Assembly: GCF_030814315.1 (NCBI RefSeq)
Contig: NZ_JAUSUV010000007.1
Span: 1-64,000, forward strand
Direction: 5' to 3'
Length of the DNA stretch: 64,000 nucleotides
From: Croceifilum oryzae
GTDB taxonomy: Bacteria; Bacillota; Bacilli; Thermoactinomycetales; Thermoactinomycetaceae
Shown here: positions 53,507-62,772 of the stretch, in pieces
Numbering within the stretch: position 1 is the stretch's first letter
Layout of the letters: every line of letters starts with the position of its first letter
The notes under the pieces: model-generated
The model's input: only the letters and a program-made list of their open reading frames with translations
Databases searched by the model: none
What the model was told of the DNA's origin: nothing
Translations under genes and position numbers: made by a program

Positions 53507-54466
53507 CTACTGTTGATTAAACCAACCTTTGCGTTTAAACCAGGCAAGCATCCCTAAGCCTACGATCGTCATAAATCCAAGAATCATAAAATATCCATAT
53601 CGCCACTTCAACTCTGGCATATGTTCAAAATTCATCCCATAAACTCCGACGATAAACGTCAGCGGGATAAAGATGGCGGAAATGACGGTTAGTGTTGTCA
53701 TAATGGTATTCATCCGATAAGAGTTGAGAGACAAATAATTATCTCGAATATCAGAAGTGACTTCTCGACTTGATTCAATCACATAAGATAGCTTGATTAA
53801 ATGATTGTAGATGTGCTGAAAATGGACTCGTTGGTCTTTTCCCTGGATAAATCGCTCTGAATTAATCACCCGGTATAATAAATCACTCATGGGAACTACT
53901 GTGCGACGTAGCTTAGACAAGTCCCTTCGAATTTGGAAAATCTGGTCGATGAGAGCTTTTGTGGTAGAACCTCTAGGCTTACTCTCGATTTCGTTTAACT
54001 GGTCTTCCGTGCGATGTGCAAATGGAAAATAAGCATCTACTAATTTATCAATTAACTTGTATGTAAGGAATACAGGCCCTTTTTGAACTAAATCTGGATG
54101 TTGAATGATCCTTTCCCAAATGCAATCGATTTCTTCTAAATTTGCATAATGAAACGAAACGAGAAAGTTCTCTGCTACAAACAGATCCACTTCTTCTAAC
54201 TTCATATGAGGACCTTTCAAGGCATGAATGATGAGAAATTGATACCCTTCGTAATAATCGAGTTTGGGGCGTTGTAAGTGGTGCAAACAGTCCTCTATGG
54301 CTAGAGGATGAAAGCGAAAATGGTCTGTTAACTTAGATGTTTCCTCCATACTTGGAGCATTAAAATCAACCCAGTACCATTTAATTTGCGGATCGTTTAA
54401 TTGTTGGAGTGGGATATCTAGTAGAAGTGTTCCATCCTTTTTTATAGCTAATGTGCGAATCAACAT
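53507..54466 (-). CDS. corA: CorA-family magnesium transporter
   Basis: About 319 residues from ATG 54466 (MLIRTLAIKKDG) after AGAGGGTGATT. The large cytoplasmic N-terminal domain (about 1-250) precedes two membrane helices; the selectivity motif GMN lies in GVYGMNFEHMPELKW between them (about 275-290), ending in a basic tail. It forms a pentameric Mg2+ (or Co2+/Ni2+) channel. The 5' leader up to about 54710 is long and structured. No operon partner. Confidence 0.92.
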   Translation of the reverse strand: MLIRTLAIKKDGTLLLDIPLQQLNDPQIKWYWVDFNAPSMEETSKLTDHFRFHPLAIEDCLHHLQRPKLDYYEGYQFLIIHALKGPHMKLEEVDLFVAENFLVSFHYANLEEIDCIWERIIQHPDLVQKGPVFLTYKLIDKLVDAYFPFAHRTEDQLNEIESKPRGSTTKALIDQIFQIRRDLSKLRRTVVPMSDLLYRVINSERFIQGKDQRVHFQHIYNHLIKLSYVIESSREVTSDIRDNYLSLNSYRMNTIMTTLTVISAIFIPLTFIVGVYGMNFEHMPELKWRYGYFMILGFMTIVGLGMLAWFKRKGWFNQQ

Positions 54467-54559
54467 AATCACCCTCTATTGTGCAACATGATATCCCCCT
54501 ATTTTACCTCATAATTCTACTGAAACCGAATGAAATGAGAAGAGTTGTTTTCTGTCTAT

Positions 54560-54712
54560 CCAAAACAGCCGGGTATATGGTCAGGTCCACTTTGGTTTTG
54601 CACTGCCAGTGCGACGTCCTCACAGCTGAGCTGATGCCCCTTGAGTAATCAAGGATAATAAATTGACAGGAAAAAGCAGGAATATTTTATTCCTGCTTTT
54701 CTTATAGTCTAT
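54560..54712. ncRNA. candidate structured RNA or corA leader
   Basis: A gene-free segment with several inverted repeats (GCACTGCCAGTGC near 54599-54611, CTTGAGTAATCAAG near 54638) and a terminator-like hairpin AAGCAGGAATA/TATTCCTGCTT near 54677-54705 with T-run on the plus strand. It may be a small plus-strand RNA or, on the other strand, a corA leader. It does not show the M-box signs I remember. Confidence 0.35.
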
Positions 54713-54727
54713 AGTAAGAAAGATAGA

Positions 54728-55182
54728 CTAAGTTACTTCTTTTTCTAATCTGGATAAAGATAGGCCTTGAGTTACCTCTATCTGATCTATTTCTCTAAAG
54801 CCAAATTTCTCGTAGAGTTTTTTTGCAGGTATATTTTCTGCACCTGTGTGGACGATATATTTTGTTGTTCGAGTATGTTCGGTAAGCAGAAAGCTGAGTA
54901 GTTTTGCTCCAATCCCTTGGCGGAAATAGAAGGGACTTACTACTAGTCGATGAATGTCTACTACATTGCTCTCTATAATGAAACTAATGCTCCGGCTAGA
55001 TTTTCTTCTTCCCAGTAGCCGAAAAAAATTTCTCTGCTAGACTGGATTTTTTCTACGGTGTCTTGTAGATGAGGGATCTCAGTAGATCCGATAATCTTTG
55101 CTTCTACCTGATAAGCAGGAATTTGGATATCTAATAGCTTTTGAACTATCTCTGGATTATGTACGTCTAGTTGTTGGATCAT
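54728..55182 (-). pseudogene. GNAT acetyltransferase gene with a frameshift
   Basis: The first frame (MIQQLDVHNPEIVQKLLDIQ to NLAGALVSL) stops at 54973; one missing T there would continue as FIESNVVDIHRLVVSP, then FRQGIGAKLLSFLL (acetyl-CoA loop) and NIPAKKLYEKFGFREID. So a complete GNAT protein is broken by one indel in the middle of the sheet. A sequencing error in a T-run is possible. Confidence 0.72.
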
Positions 55183-55196
55183 GACTTTCTCCTAGT

Positions 55197-55847
55197 CTAA
55201 TTATCTTCGCAAGCAACGCCATTTTTATTACGATCTAGCTTGTACACTTTATAAGCATTCATATAAGCGGTAGCTTCTGCGCTAGAAGAGAAACTGCTAC
55301 ATGTTACTCCTTTTCCACGATAGGCTGGCTTGTTGCTAGGAGTGGAATTTTTTTGCGGGGATACACTTGGTTTATTTGTTGTCTGGTTTTTCTTTTGGCT
55401 TTCTTCTTGTTTTCTTTTATTTTCCTTTGATGTTTTCTCTATTTCAACGTTAGCTTTTTGCTTCTCTGTCTCCACTTTGGCTAGTTCTTGCTTCAGCTTG
55501 TCTGCTTCTACTTTAGCTAGCTCTTCCTGTTTCAGCTTATCTGCTTCTACTTTAGCTAGCTCTTCCTGTTTCAGCTTATCTGCTTCTACTTTAGCTAGCT
55601 CTTCTTGTTTCAGCTTATCTGCTTCGGTCTTAGCTAGCTTTTCTTGTTCATCCTTCTTAGAAGCGGTCACTTTACTATTATTTGGAGTTAGCGCTACTAC
55701 GATTATGAAACATAAGAATAGAAGTGCTATGTTCCAACTTCTTTTGCCTAGTGTGGCCTTGCGGTAGGCTACTTTTTTGTGCCACTTTGTGGGATAAATG
55801 ATCCCGATAAATAAAAATACACATAATAAACTGATAATAAACAGCAT
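55197..55847 (-). CDS. membrane-anchored protein with Excalibur calcium-binding domain
   Basis: 216 residues. Two hydrophobic segments (about 1-18 and 40-56) anchor the N-terminus. A Lys/Glu-rich rod follows with four near-identical 13-residue repeats (EELAKVEADKLKQ) coded by 39-base DNA repeats, then a basic Gln/Asn/Pro linker, and at the end an Excalibur domain (VTCSSFSSSAEATAYMNA, then LDRNKNGVACEDN) with the calcium-loop Asp/Asn and two Cys. An extracellular calcium-binding role, perhaps with a nuclease partner, is likely. Repeat number may vary between strains. Confidence 0.88.
   Translation of the reverse strand: MLFIISLLCVFLFIGIIYPTKWHKKVAYRKATLGKRSWNIALLFLCFIIVVALTPNNSKVTASKKDEQEKLAKTEADKLKQEELAKVEADKLKQEELAKVEADKLKQEELAKVEADKLKQELAKVETEKQKANVEIEKTSKENKRKQEESQKKNQTTNKPSVSPQKNSTPSNKPAYRGKGVTCSSFSSSAEATAYMNAYKVYKLDRNKNGVACEDN
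55466..55655 (-). repeat. 39-base tandem repeats in the Excalibur gene
   Basis: Near-exact units at 55502-55540, 55541-55579 and 55580-55618, with diverged units at both ends. They code for the 13-residue helical repeat. Confidence 0.9.
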
Positions 55848-55984
55848 ACTTGTCCTCCTCGAAATTGAATTTACATTCCCAATATATCAGACTTTGTGTC
55901 GCAATTGCGAGAGATTTACATTTTTATTCTTAATCTTCAGAGCACGCTAAGCGGTCTATCTAATGTAGAGCTTTTTCATAGGTG

Positions 55985-56060
55985 CAAAAAAGGAGCCCTG
56001 GAGAGATTTCCTTTCAGACTATGGAGATAGTCTGAAAGGAATCTCTGGGCTCTTCTTTGT
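55985..56060. terminator. large bidirectional terminator
   Basis: About 25 pairs: AGCCCTGGAGAGATTTCCTT... with its complement ending at 56051, flanked by A-run and T-run. It closes the gene at 56061 on the minus strand. Confidence 0.9.
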
Positions 56061-57455
56061 TTATTCGTTTAGATTAGGGAGTTGCTCGTTTTGGATGTTA
56101 AATGCTTGTTTTACACTCCACGACTGTATTGTTTTCACAAGGGGCGGTGTGGTTATTAGATTCAGCTTTTTACCAATTGTGGTAATGGGCTCGACCTTGG
56201 TGGAGAATTGAAGTCCATCCACATGTTCAAGGAGTGGAAAATAGGATGGCTTAGATTGTGTAGTGGGTTTATGTAGGATTAGCTTCTTGTTTGTTTGTTG
56301 AGTTGACTGATGAATGAGGGAAGTCAGAATGGTCGGGATGTTATTCTTTGCTTCTGTTGTCCCTAATTGCTCATTTTGCTCAATCAAGCGAATGTGAATC
56401 TCTGGGGAGGCAGTTTGAGTGATGAATTCTTGGATACTCTGTATTTGTAAGAAAAATACATCTAAGCGAGTGGGTGATTCGATTTGAATCAAAGGAATCA
56501 AATTGCTTTTTAATGGATCTTTTGGCTCTGTTGCTTTTGTTGAAAGCAGGGGTAAGATTTTGCCTTCTTGGTTTAGTAAGTAGGGCTCTAGTTGAAAGGT
56601 GTTTTTTGGTTGATTGGATGGGTTTTCTTCTGGGTTGCTAGGTACAATCCATTGAACAGATTTATCTGTAGCGTTCTTAGACGGTGAAGCTTCTTTTTCA
56701 ATAATGGCTGGTTGGCTTTGATCATCTGACAGCATCTGTTGCATGATGTTCGGCTGGATATTCGTTTGCGGTGTTAGTGTTTTTTGAGTGTGTGTAGCAG
56801 AGACTTGCTGTTTTTCTGGAGTTGTAAATGTTTGTTTGATTGGGGGCTTCTTGGCTGGATTGGCTTGATGTTTTTGAGTTGGAGAGACTGTTTGTTTTTC
56901 TGGATTTCCTGCTTTTTGTTTGCCTTTGTTTCCCTTCGCTGGATCGCCTTGTGTATTAGAGATTTTTTGTTTGACAGGGTTCATGGCTGTCTGTTCAAGT
57001 TTGTTTTCTTTGCTTAACGGATTTTTTTGCTTGGATGTATCAGGCATCTTTTGCTTGTCAGGTACTGTCATGCTTTGATTGGTGTTTTGTTCCTTTGCTT
57101 GCTGAGTTTCTTTGTTCACATTTGAAGTATCGATAGGGGTTTGAGCAATCAATTCGGGAAAGCCAGCTTGATCTCCTCGATAGGGCTCAACCACAGCAGG
57201 TTCAGATGGCTCTGTCTGGCTACTTTGGTCTGCTATCGGTTCCTTGGTCGCCTCTGGTTGTGGATTCGGAGTGGCTTGGGCTGTAAGTGAATGAGAAGTT
57301 GGCTGAGTCATGAAATACGTGATAGCAGAGCCTCCAGCGATCAAGAGGATGATGAGTAGGAAGGTCCAGCTCGGTCTCCATCTCCGGGATTTCGGTGTAT
57401 GTTCAAATAGGTCTGGGTCTTGATCGTTATCTTCTAGATAAAATTCATTTCGCAA
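56061..57455 (-). CDS. hypothetical single-pass membrane protein with Gln/Lys/Pro-rich repeats
   Basis: I start at TTG 57455 (LRNEFYLEDNDQD) because GAGGAGGAT lies six bases before it; earlier ATGs lack a ribosome binding site and lie in AT-rich spacer. About 464 residues: a short acidic cytoplasmic part, one membrane helix (WTFLLIILLIAGGSAITYFM, about 29-48), then a long low-complexity outer region with repeated KQ, TPEKQ and NPxKQ units and a more ordered end (about 350-460). It may be an envelope structural or cell-wall protein. No family recognised. Downstream of mnmA in the same direction. Confidence 0.7.
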   Translation of the reverse strand: MRNEFYLEDNDQDPDLFEHTPKSRRWRPSWTFLLIILLIAGGSAITYFMTQPTSHSLTAQATPNPQPEATKEPIADQSSQTEPSEPAVVEPYRGDQAGFPELIAQTPIDTSNVNKETQQAKEQNTNQSMTVPDKQKMPDTSKQKNPLSKENKLEQTAMNPVKQKISNTQGDPAKGNKGKQKAGNPEKQTVSPTQKHQANPAKKPPIKQTFTTPEKQQVSATHTQKTLTPQTNIQPNIMQQMLSDDQSQPAIIEKEASPSKNATDKSVQWIVPSNPEENPSNQPKNTFQLEPYLLNQEGKILPLLSTKATEPKDPLKSNLIPLIQIESPTRLDVFFLQIQSIQEFITQTASPEIHIRLIEQNEQLGTTEAKNNIPTILTSLIHQSTQQTNKKLILHKPTTQSKPSYFPLLEHVDGLQFSTKVEPITTIGKKLNLITTPPLVKTIQSWSVKQAFNIQNEQLPNLNE

Positions 57456-57576
57456 ATTCTGATCCTCCTCGACAATATTTGGTAACATCTTACTATAATT
57501 TACAAAATTATGAAAGATAAAATATAAGAAAGAGATAGCTTGATTAGCTACCTCTTCGAAATTGTATCCTGTTCTT

Positions 57577-58698
<1,122 letters not shown>

Positions 58699-58964
58699 TT
58701 ATCCCTGTCAATAGTATGTAATTTTATTATAAACGATTTGGTCAAGAATGAACAAAAAGGAATTGGTAAATCTTATCACATAAGGGTTTTAGGAAGAAAT
58801 CAAAATGTATATAATAGATATATTAATATGAAATTTACTCTCTGTGATTGCACAACTATGAAAAGTCTTCGATAAAACAAGGGAATTCGTTGTCAAAGGG
58901 AATCGAATCAAGTAAGCTTTAAGAATAAATGTGTCAGAATATGAGCCGAGGGATAGGAGGATTT

Positions 58965-60449
58965 ATGAGGAAACTACCACTCAAACAAGTAATTTGTGTA
59001 ACGGCTGCTTCAGTACTCATGAGCGGTTGTTCTTCAGTCGTACAGCAAATTCAAGAGACAACCGGAAATGAGATTCGTAAAGTGGAAGAATCTAAAGCCT
59101 CTGCACCAACGGAAATTAAGTCAAAGCAAGTGGTGAAAGAGATCCATGCAAGCCCAGGTCCTCATACGAAGATTGCGGATATTTTACAAGATCCAGGTAA
59201 AGGATCTTTTTCGGGTGATAGCTTTAACCAATCGAAAGTGTATCAAGCGTTGGATCAGATGCCAATTGGTTTAGAGCGAGATGCCGCTTTTCAATATCTC
59301 CTAGGTTTACTGGGAGAAAATTATAAGCAACTTGTAACCGTTTATGATGATGTGGAAATGGTTGACTTGCAAGAACAAGCACGGGTACTATCCGAGATTG
59401 CAAAAGACCATCAAGAGAAACCATTGACAGCGGAAGAACAAGCTGCGATTCATGCAGGAGCAGTGAAAAACAACCAAATCTTGTTCCTCATCGATGCAAG
59501 TCGTTCGATGGGAAAAGATTTACAGGGTAAAAGAAAGATAGAATGGATCAAGGACGCACTCACCCAAGCGACGAAAGCAATTCCAAAGGGTACTCAGGTT
59601 CATGTGAGGATGTTTGGAAAAGAGGGTGGAGTGGATGACAAAGATCCAGGACAATCTTGTAAGGATACCTCTTTACTATACTCAGGTGTTGAATGGACGG
59701 CTCCGGTGTGGTCAAAATCGATGACTCGATTAGAATCAAAAGAGGGTTGGAATCCAGTTGGTTTAGCGATTCAAGAAGGTACAAAGGATTTATCTGCCCA
59801 TAAGGAGAAGAGTTATGAAAATCGTGTTGTTCTCATCACAGATGGTGTAGATAAATGTAATACAAATCCGAATCAACAAGCCAAGCAGTTGAGCGAGTCG
59901 GATTTGCACGCTGCTATTAATGTGATTTCCTTTGGTTCGAACCTACAAGAAGAAAAACAGGTTTCTTCGATCGCAGGTCAATCAGGGGGAGAATTTATCT
60001 CCATAAAAAATGGGGAGAAACTTACAAAGGCTCTCCAATCCGTTACAAAAGAAATCAGACAGATGGATTCTCCGTGGCAGGTACGTGCTCTGGAAAAGTC
60101 AGAAAAAACTTTTCAAAACACGCGTGATCAGTTAAAAGATCAGCATCAAAAACTGAGTGAAGTAACGAAAAATGAGCAAGAGCATCTCGAGGCCGCTAAT
60201 GAATACATTTATAATCAATCTAAAATTGAAAAGACAGATTATGAACGCATTGGTCAGTGGATCGATCAGAGATATGAACAAGTGGATGGACACATTCAAA
60301 AGCAATATAAGAAGTCAGATGGAAAACTCCGCAAAGATTGGTTAAGCCAAGTGGATAACTTGGAAAAATCATGGGATAAAACAAATCCCAAAAACACACC
60401 CAATACATTTGCAGAAAAGAAAACAGAGATTTTGGGTGATGCCAAATGA
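58965..60449 (+). CDS. VWA-domain lipoprotein
   Basis: About 494 residues from ATG 58965 (MRKLPLKQVICV), chosen for GGATAGGAGGATTT. Signal peptide with lipobox LMSGC (Cys at about 23). Residues about 165-370 are a von Willebrand A domain with the MIDAS motif DASRSMGK (about 178-185, DxSxS) and VVLITDGVDKCN. The C-terminus (about 380-490) is a helical, charged rod. VWA lipoproteins bind ligands at the outer face of the membrane; in Bacillus relatives some sit in stress or spore genes, but no such neighbour is seen. The next gene overlaps its stop. Confidence 0.85.
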   Translation: MRKLPLKQVICVTAASVLMSGCSSVVQQIQETTGNEIRKVEESKASAPTEIKSKQVVKEIHASPGPHTKIADILQDPGKGSFSGDSFNQSKVYQALDQMPIGLERDAAFQYLLGLLGENYKQLVTVYDDVEMVDLQEQARVLSEIAKDHQEKPLTAEEQAAIHAGAVKNNQILFLIDASRSMGKDLQGKRKIEWIKDALTQATKAIPKGTQVHVRMFGKEGGVDDKDPGQSCKDTSLLYSGVEWTAPVWSKSMTRLESKEGWNPVGLAIQEGTKDLSAHKEKSYENRVVLITDGVDKCNTNPNQQAKQLSESDLHAAINVISFGSNLQEEKQVSSIAGQSGGEFISIKNGEKLTKALQSVTKEIRQMDSPWQVRALEKSEKTFQNTRDQLKDQHQKLSEVTKNEQEHLEAANEYIYNQSKIEKTDYERIGQWIDQRYEQVDGHIQKQYKKSDGKLRKDWLSQVDNLEKSWDKTNPKNTPNTFAEKKTEILGDAK

Positions 60450-60784
60450 ACCATAACTTGAAATTGCCATATGAGATGATTTATGATGAACGCCTGCAAA
60501 TTCGTCGTCCGATTCTTCATGTTGATTATGATGAGTTAGCGGTTGATGTACAGGCAGAGTTTGAACTTCTTTGTCAACAAGTATGTGCGTGTATTCCAGA
60601 GCAGATCAAGTGTTTTGAGATTGAGTATCTTCAGACGTTCGATTCGCTTAAAGAAGTAGAGGACGAAAGGTTGTTCTTTGCGATTAATGAACAATTAAAT
60701 GATCTCTCTAGTAGAATTAGCGATTTAAATATCCTATTTCTCCATATTGAAGGGTCTTTCGTCTCCCATAGTGTTCATTCATAA
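60446..60784 (+). CDS. hypothetical protein, 112 residues
   Basis: ATG overlaps the stop of the VWA gene (ATGA), so translation is coupled. A soluble acidic protein (VDYDELAVDVQAEFELLCQQ, then VCACIPEQIKCFEIEYLQTF) of unknown family. The tight coupling suggests a partner of the VWA lipoprotein, though it has no signal peptide. Followed by a terminator. Confidence 0.65.
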   Translation: MNHNLKLPYEMIYDERLQIRRPILHVDYDELAVDVQAEFELLCQQVCACIPEQIKCFEIEYLQTFDSLKEVEDERLFFAINEQLNDLSSRISDLNILFLHIEGSFVSHSVHS

Positions 60785-60790
60785 CATAGC

Positions 60791-60831
60791 AAAACATCCA
60801 GTTTGGTTATTGAGCCAAGCTGGATGTTTTT
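60791..60831 (+). terminator. terminator after VWA operon
   Basis: AACATCCAGTTTGG and CCAAGCTGGATGTT arms with T5. Confidence 0.88.
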
Positions 60832-61025
60832 GTATGAATTCAAATGTTTAACCCCATAATAAGACAACAATGTGTCTTTCATTAGATAGTATTAAGTTTT
60901 TGTAAAGATTATTTTAACTTAGATTAAATTTATTCATGCATAATTAACTTTTCTCTTTTCAATCCCTAAATAGCAAGAGTAAGATTAGCCTTGTTTAATG
61001 GCAATTCAGTACTGGAGGGGTAAAT

Positions 61026-61646
61026 GTGATTTTTAATCGTACAAAGGATCGTATCTTTTATCAAACCCTTATCGATGCGGCAAGCAACATTGTGGAAGCT
61101 GTACAACTTTTCCGTGAAAATGTTGAGACCCTAGAAGAAAAAGAAAAATACGCAGAACGACTTAAGGAATTAGAGTCAAAGGGTGATACCTATACTCACC
61201 TCATGATTAAGGAATTGAACTCTACATTCGTTACGCCGTTGGATCGTGAAGATATTTTAAATTTGGCAGTTAAATTAGATGATGTATTAGATGGTATTGA
61301 GGCTTGTGCGGCTCGATTCGTTTATTTCCATGTTAATAAATCGGCTCCGTACTTAGTACAATTTGCTGAGATTATTGTAAGCTCTGCGCTCTTGTTGCAA
61401 GAATCATTTATTGCACTAGAGAAAAAAGATTTCCAAAGTATTCGTAAGATCTCGATTGAAATTAATGACCTTGAAAATCAAGGCGATAAATTAATGCGTG
61501 ATAGCTTGTATACGTTATTTGAAAATCCAAGTGATGGACTAGAGCTATTTAAGATGAAAGAAATTATCGAGAAACTAGAGCGTGTTACCGACTTATTTGA
61601 AGACTTGATGGATGTTATGGAAGGTGTGATTTTGAAGTATGCTTGA
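61026..61646 (+). CDS. DUF47 (PhoU-like) phosphate transport regulator
   Basis: A 206-residue helical protein related to PhoU (ERLKELESKGDTYTHLMIKE, KLDDVLDGIEACAARF, and NDLENQGDKLMRDSLYTLFE). DUF47 proteins work with Pit transporters and control phosphate uptake. GTG start after GGAGGGGTAAAT. Its end overlaps the Pit gene by 8 bases, a typical Pit accessory pair. ATG alternatives are out of frame. Confidence 0.9.
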   Translation: MIFNRTKDRIFYQTLIDAASNIVEAVQLFRENVETLEEKEKYAERLKELESKGDTYTHLMIKELNSTFVTPLDREDILNLAVKLDDVLDGIEACAARFVYFHVNKSAPYLVQFAEIIVSSALLLQESFIALEKKDFQSIRKISIEINDLENQGDKLMRDSLYTLFENPSDGLELFKMKEIIEKLERVTDLFEDLMDVMEGVILKYA

Positions 61647-62634
61647 TCCATTTTGGCTCGTCGTAGCGGTTATTGCCCTAGCGTTAATTTTTGATTTCAC
61701 TAACGGTTGGCATGATACGGCAAATGCGATTGCGACAGTCGTGGGGACGCGTACGTTAAAACCATATACCGCCATCTTAATGGCCGCAGGTCTTAATTTA
61801 GTAGGCGCGTTTTTCTCGACAGCTGTCGCTAAGGCGATCGGTAAGGATATCGTAAATCCGAAAGCGGTGACGTTGGTAGTATTAGTGGCGGCACTGGCAG
61901 CTGTTATCATCTGGAACGTAATCACCGTATTAATGGGCCTCCCGACCAGCTCGTCACATGCATTGATTGGGAGCTTAGTAGGCGCGGCAGTTGCTTCGGC
62001 AGGATTTGATATTCTGCAAAGCAAAGGACTTATTACGATTTTAATTGGGCTCCTGATTTCACCCGTTTTAGGTGCCATCGTAGCGTTTATTTTTATGAAG
62101 ATTATCCGAGCTTCCTTTGCGAATCAACCTGCTTCCCGTGTAAAAAGGATCTTTAAGCCGTTGCAGATTTTCTCTTCTGGATTTATGGCTTTTAGCCATG
62201 GTGCGGCAGATGCACAGAAGGCAATGGGCATTATGGCTCTTGCCCTACTGGTAGGAGGGTATCAGACCGAATTAAATATTCCTACTTGGGTCAAGATTTC
62301 AGCTGCCACAGCAATGGCGCTTGGTACAGCAATCGGTGGATGGAAGGTCATTCAAACGATTGGTTCCCGTTTGAGCCGCCTAGAGACACCACATGGCTTT
62401 GCTGCTGAGACGGCGGCGGCTACGATTTTGACGACAGTCGCAGGGATGGGGGTTCCGGTTAGTACCACGCATACGATTACAGGGTCGATTATCGGTACAG
62501 GGATTGCAGAGCGAATTCGCAGTGTTCGCTGGACTGTAGCGAAGAAAATCGTGTATGCATGGGTTCTTACTCTACCTGGAACAGCGATCATGGGTTATAT
62601 CTTGTATACCGTACTAAGTTTCTTGGAACATTAA
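61639..62634 (+). CDS. pit: PiT-family inorganic phosphate transporter
   Basis: A 331-residue membrane transporter with about ten segments. Family signatures: FDFTNGWHDTANAIATVVGT (about 16-35) and the mirrored FMAFSHGAADAQKAMGIMAL (about 186-205), plus MGLPTSSSHALIGSL and GVPVSTTHTITGSI. It imports metal-phosphate complexes driven by protons or sodium. Translationally coupled to the DUF47 gene. Complete. Confidence 0.95.
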   Translation: MLDPFWLVVAVIALALIFDFTNGWHDTANAIATVVGTRTLKPYTAILMAAGLNLVGAFFSTAVAKAIGKDIVNPKAVTLVVLVAALAAVIIWNVITVLMGLPTSSSHALIGSLVGAAVASAGFDILQSKGLITILIGLLISPVLGAIVAFIFMKIIRASFANQPASRVKRIFKPLQIFSSGFMAFSHGAADAQKAMGIMALALLVGGYQTELNIPTWVKISAATAMALGTAIGGWKVIQTIGSRLSRLETPHGFAAETAAATILTTVAGMGVPVSTTHTITGSIIGTGIAERIRSVRWTVAKKIVYAWVLTLPGTAIMGYILYTVLSFLEH

Positions 62635-62636
62635 GC

Positions 62637-62664
62637 CTGGAGTCACTTGACTTCGGGTTTTTTC
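62637..62664 (+). terminator. terminator after pit
   Basis: CCTGGAGTC and GACTTCGGG (two G-T pairs) with T6. Confidence 0.82.
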
Positions 62665-62772
62665 TATACTCGAAATCGGTGTATTTTTTCAGATAACATG
62701 CTATGATATGTGGCATATAGGATGCTAAGAGATATTTATAGCGTTTTGTGTACATAAGAGGAGGATTTTCTT

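Noticed and set aside
54480-54712. M-box magnesium riboswitch ahead of corA
   Set aside because: Position would fit, but the conserved M-box segments I remember are not visible; left as unassigned structure.
55330-55767. 145-residue Ser/Phe/Cys-rich plus-strand ORF
   Set aside because: It is the antisense shadow of the 13-residue repeats in the Excalibur gene.
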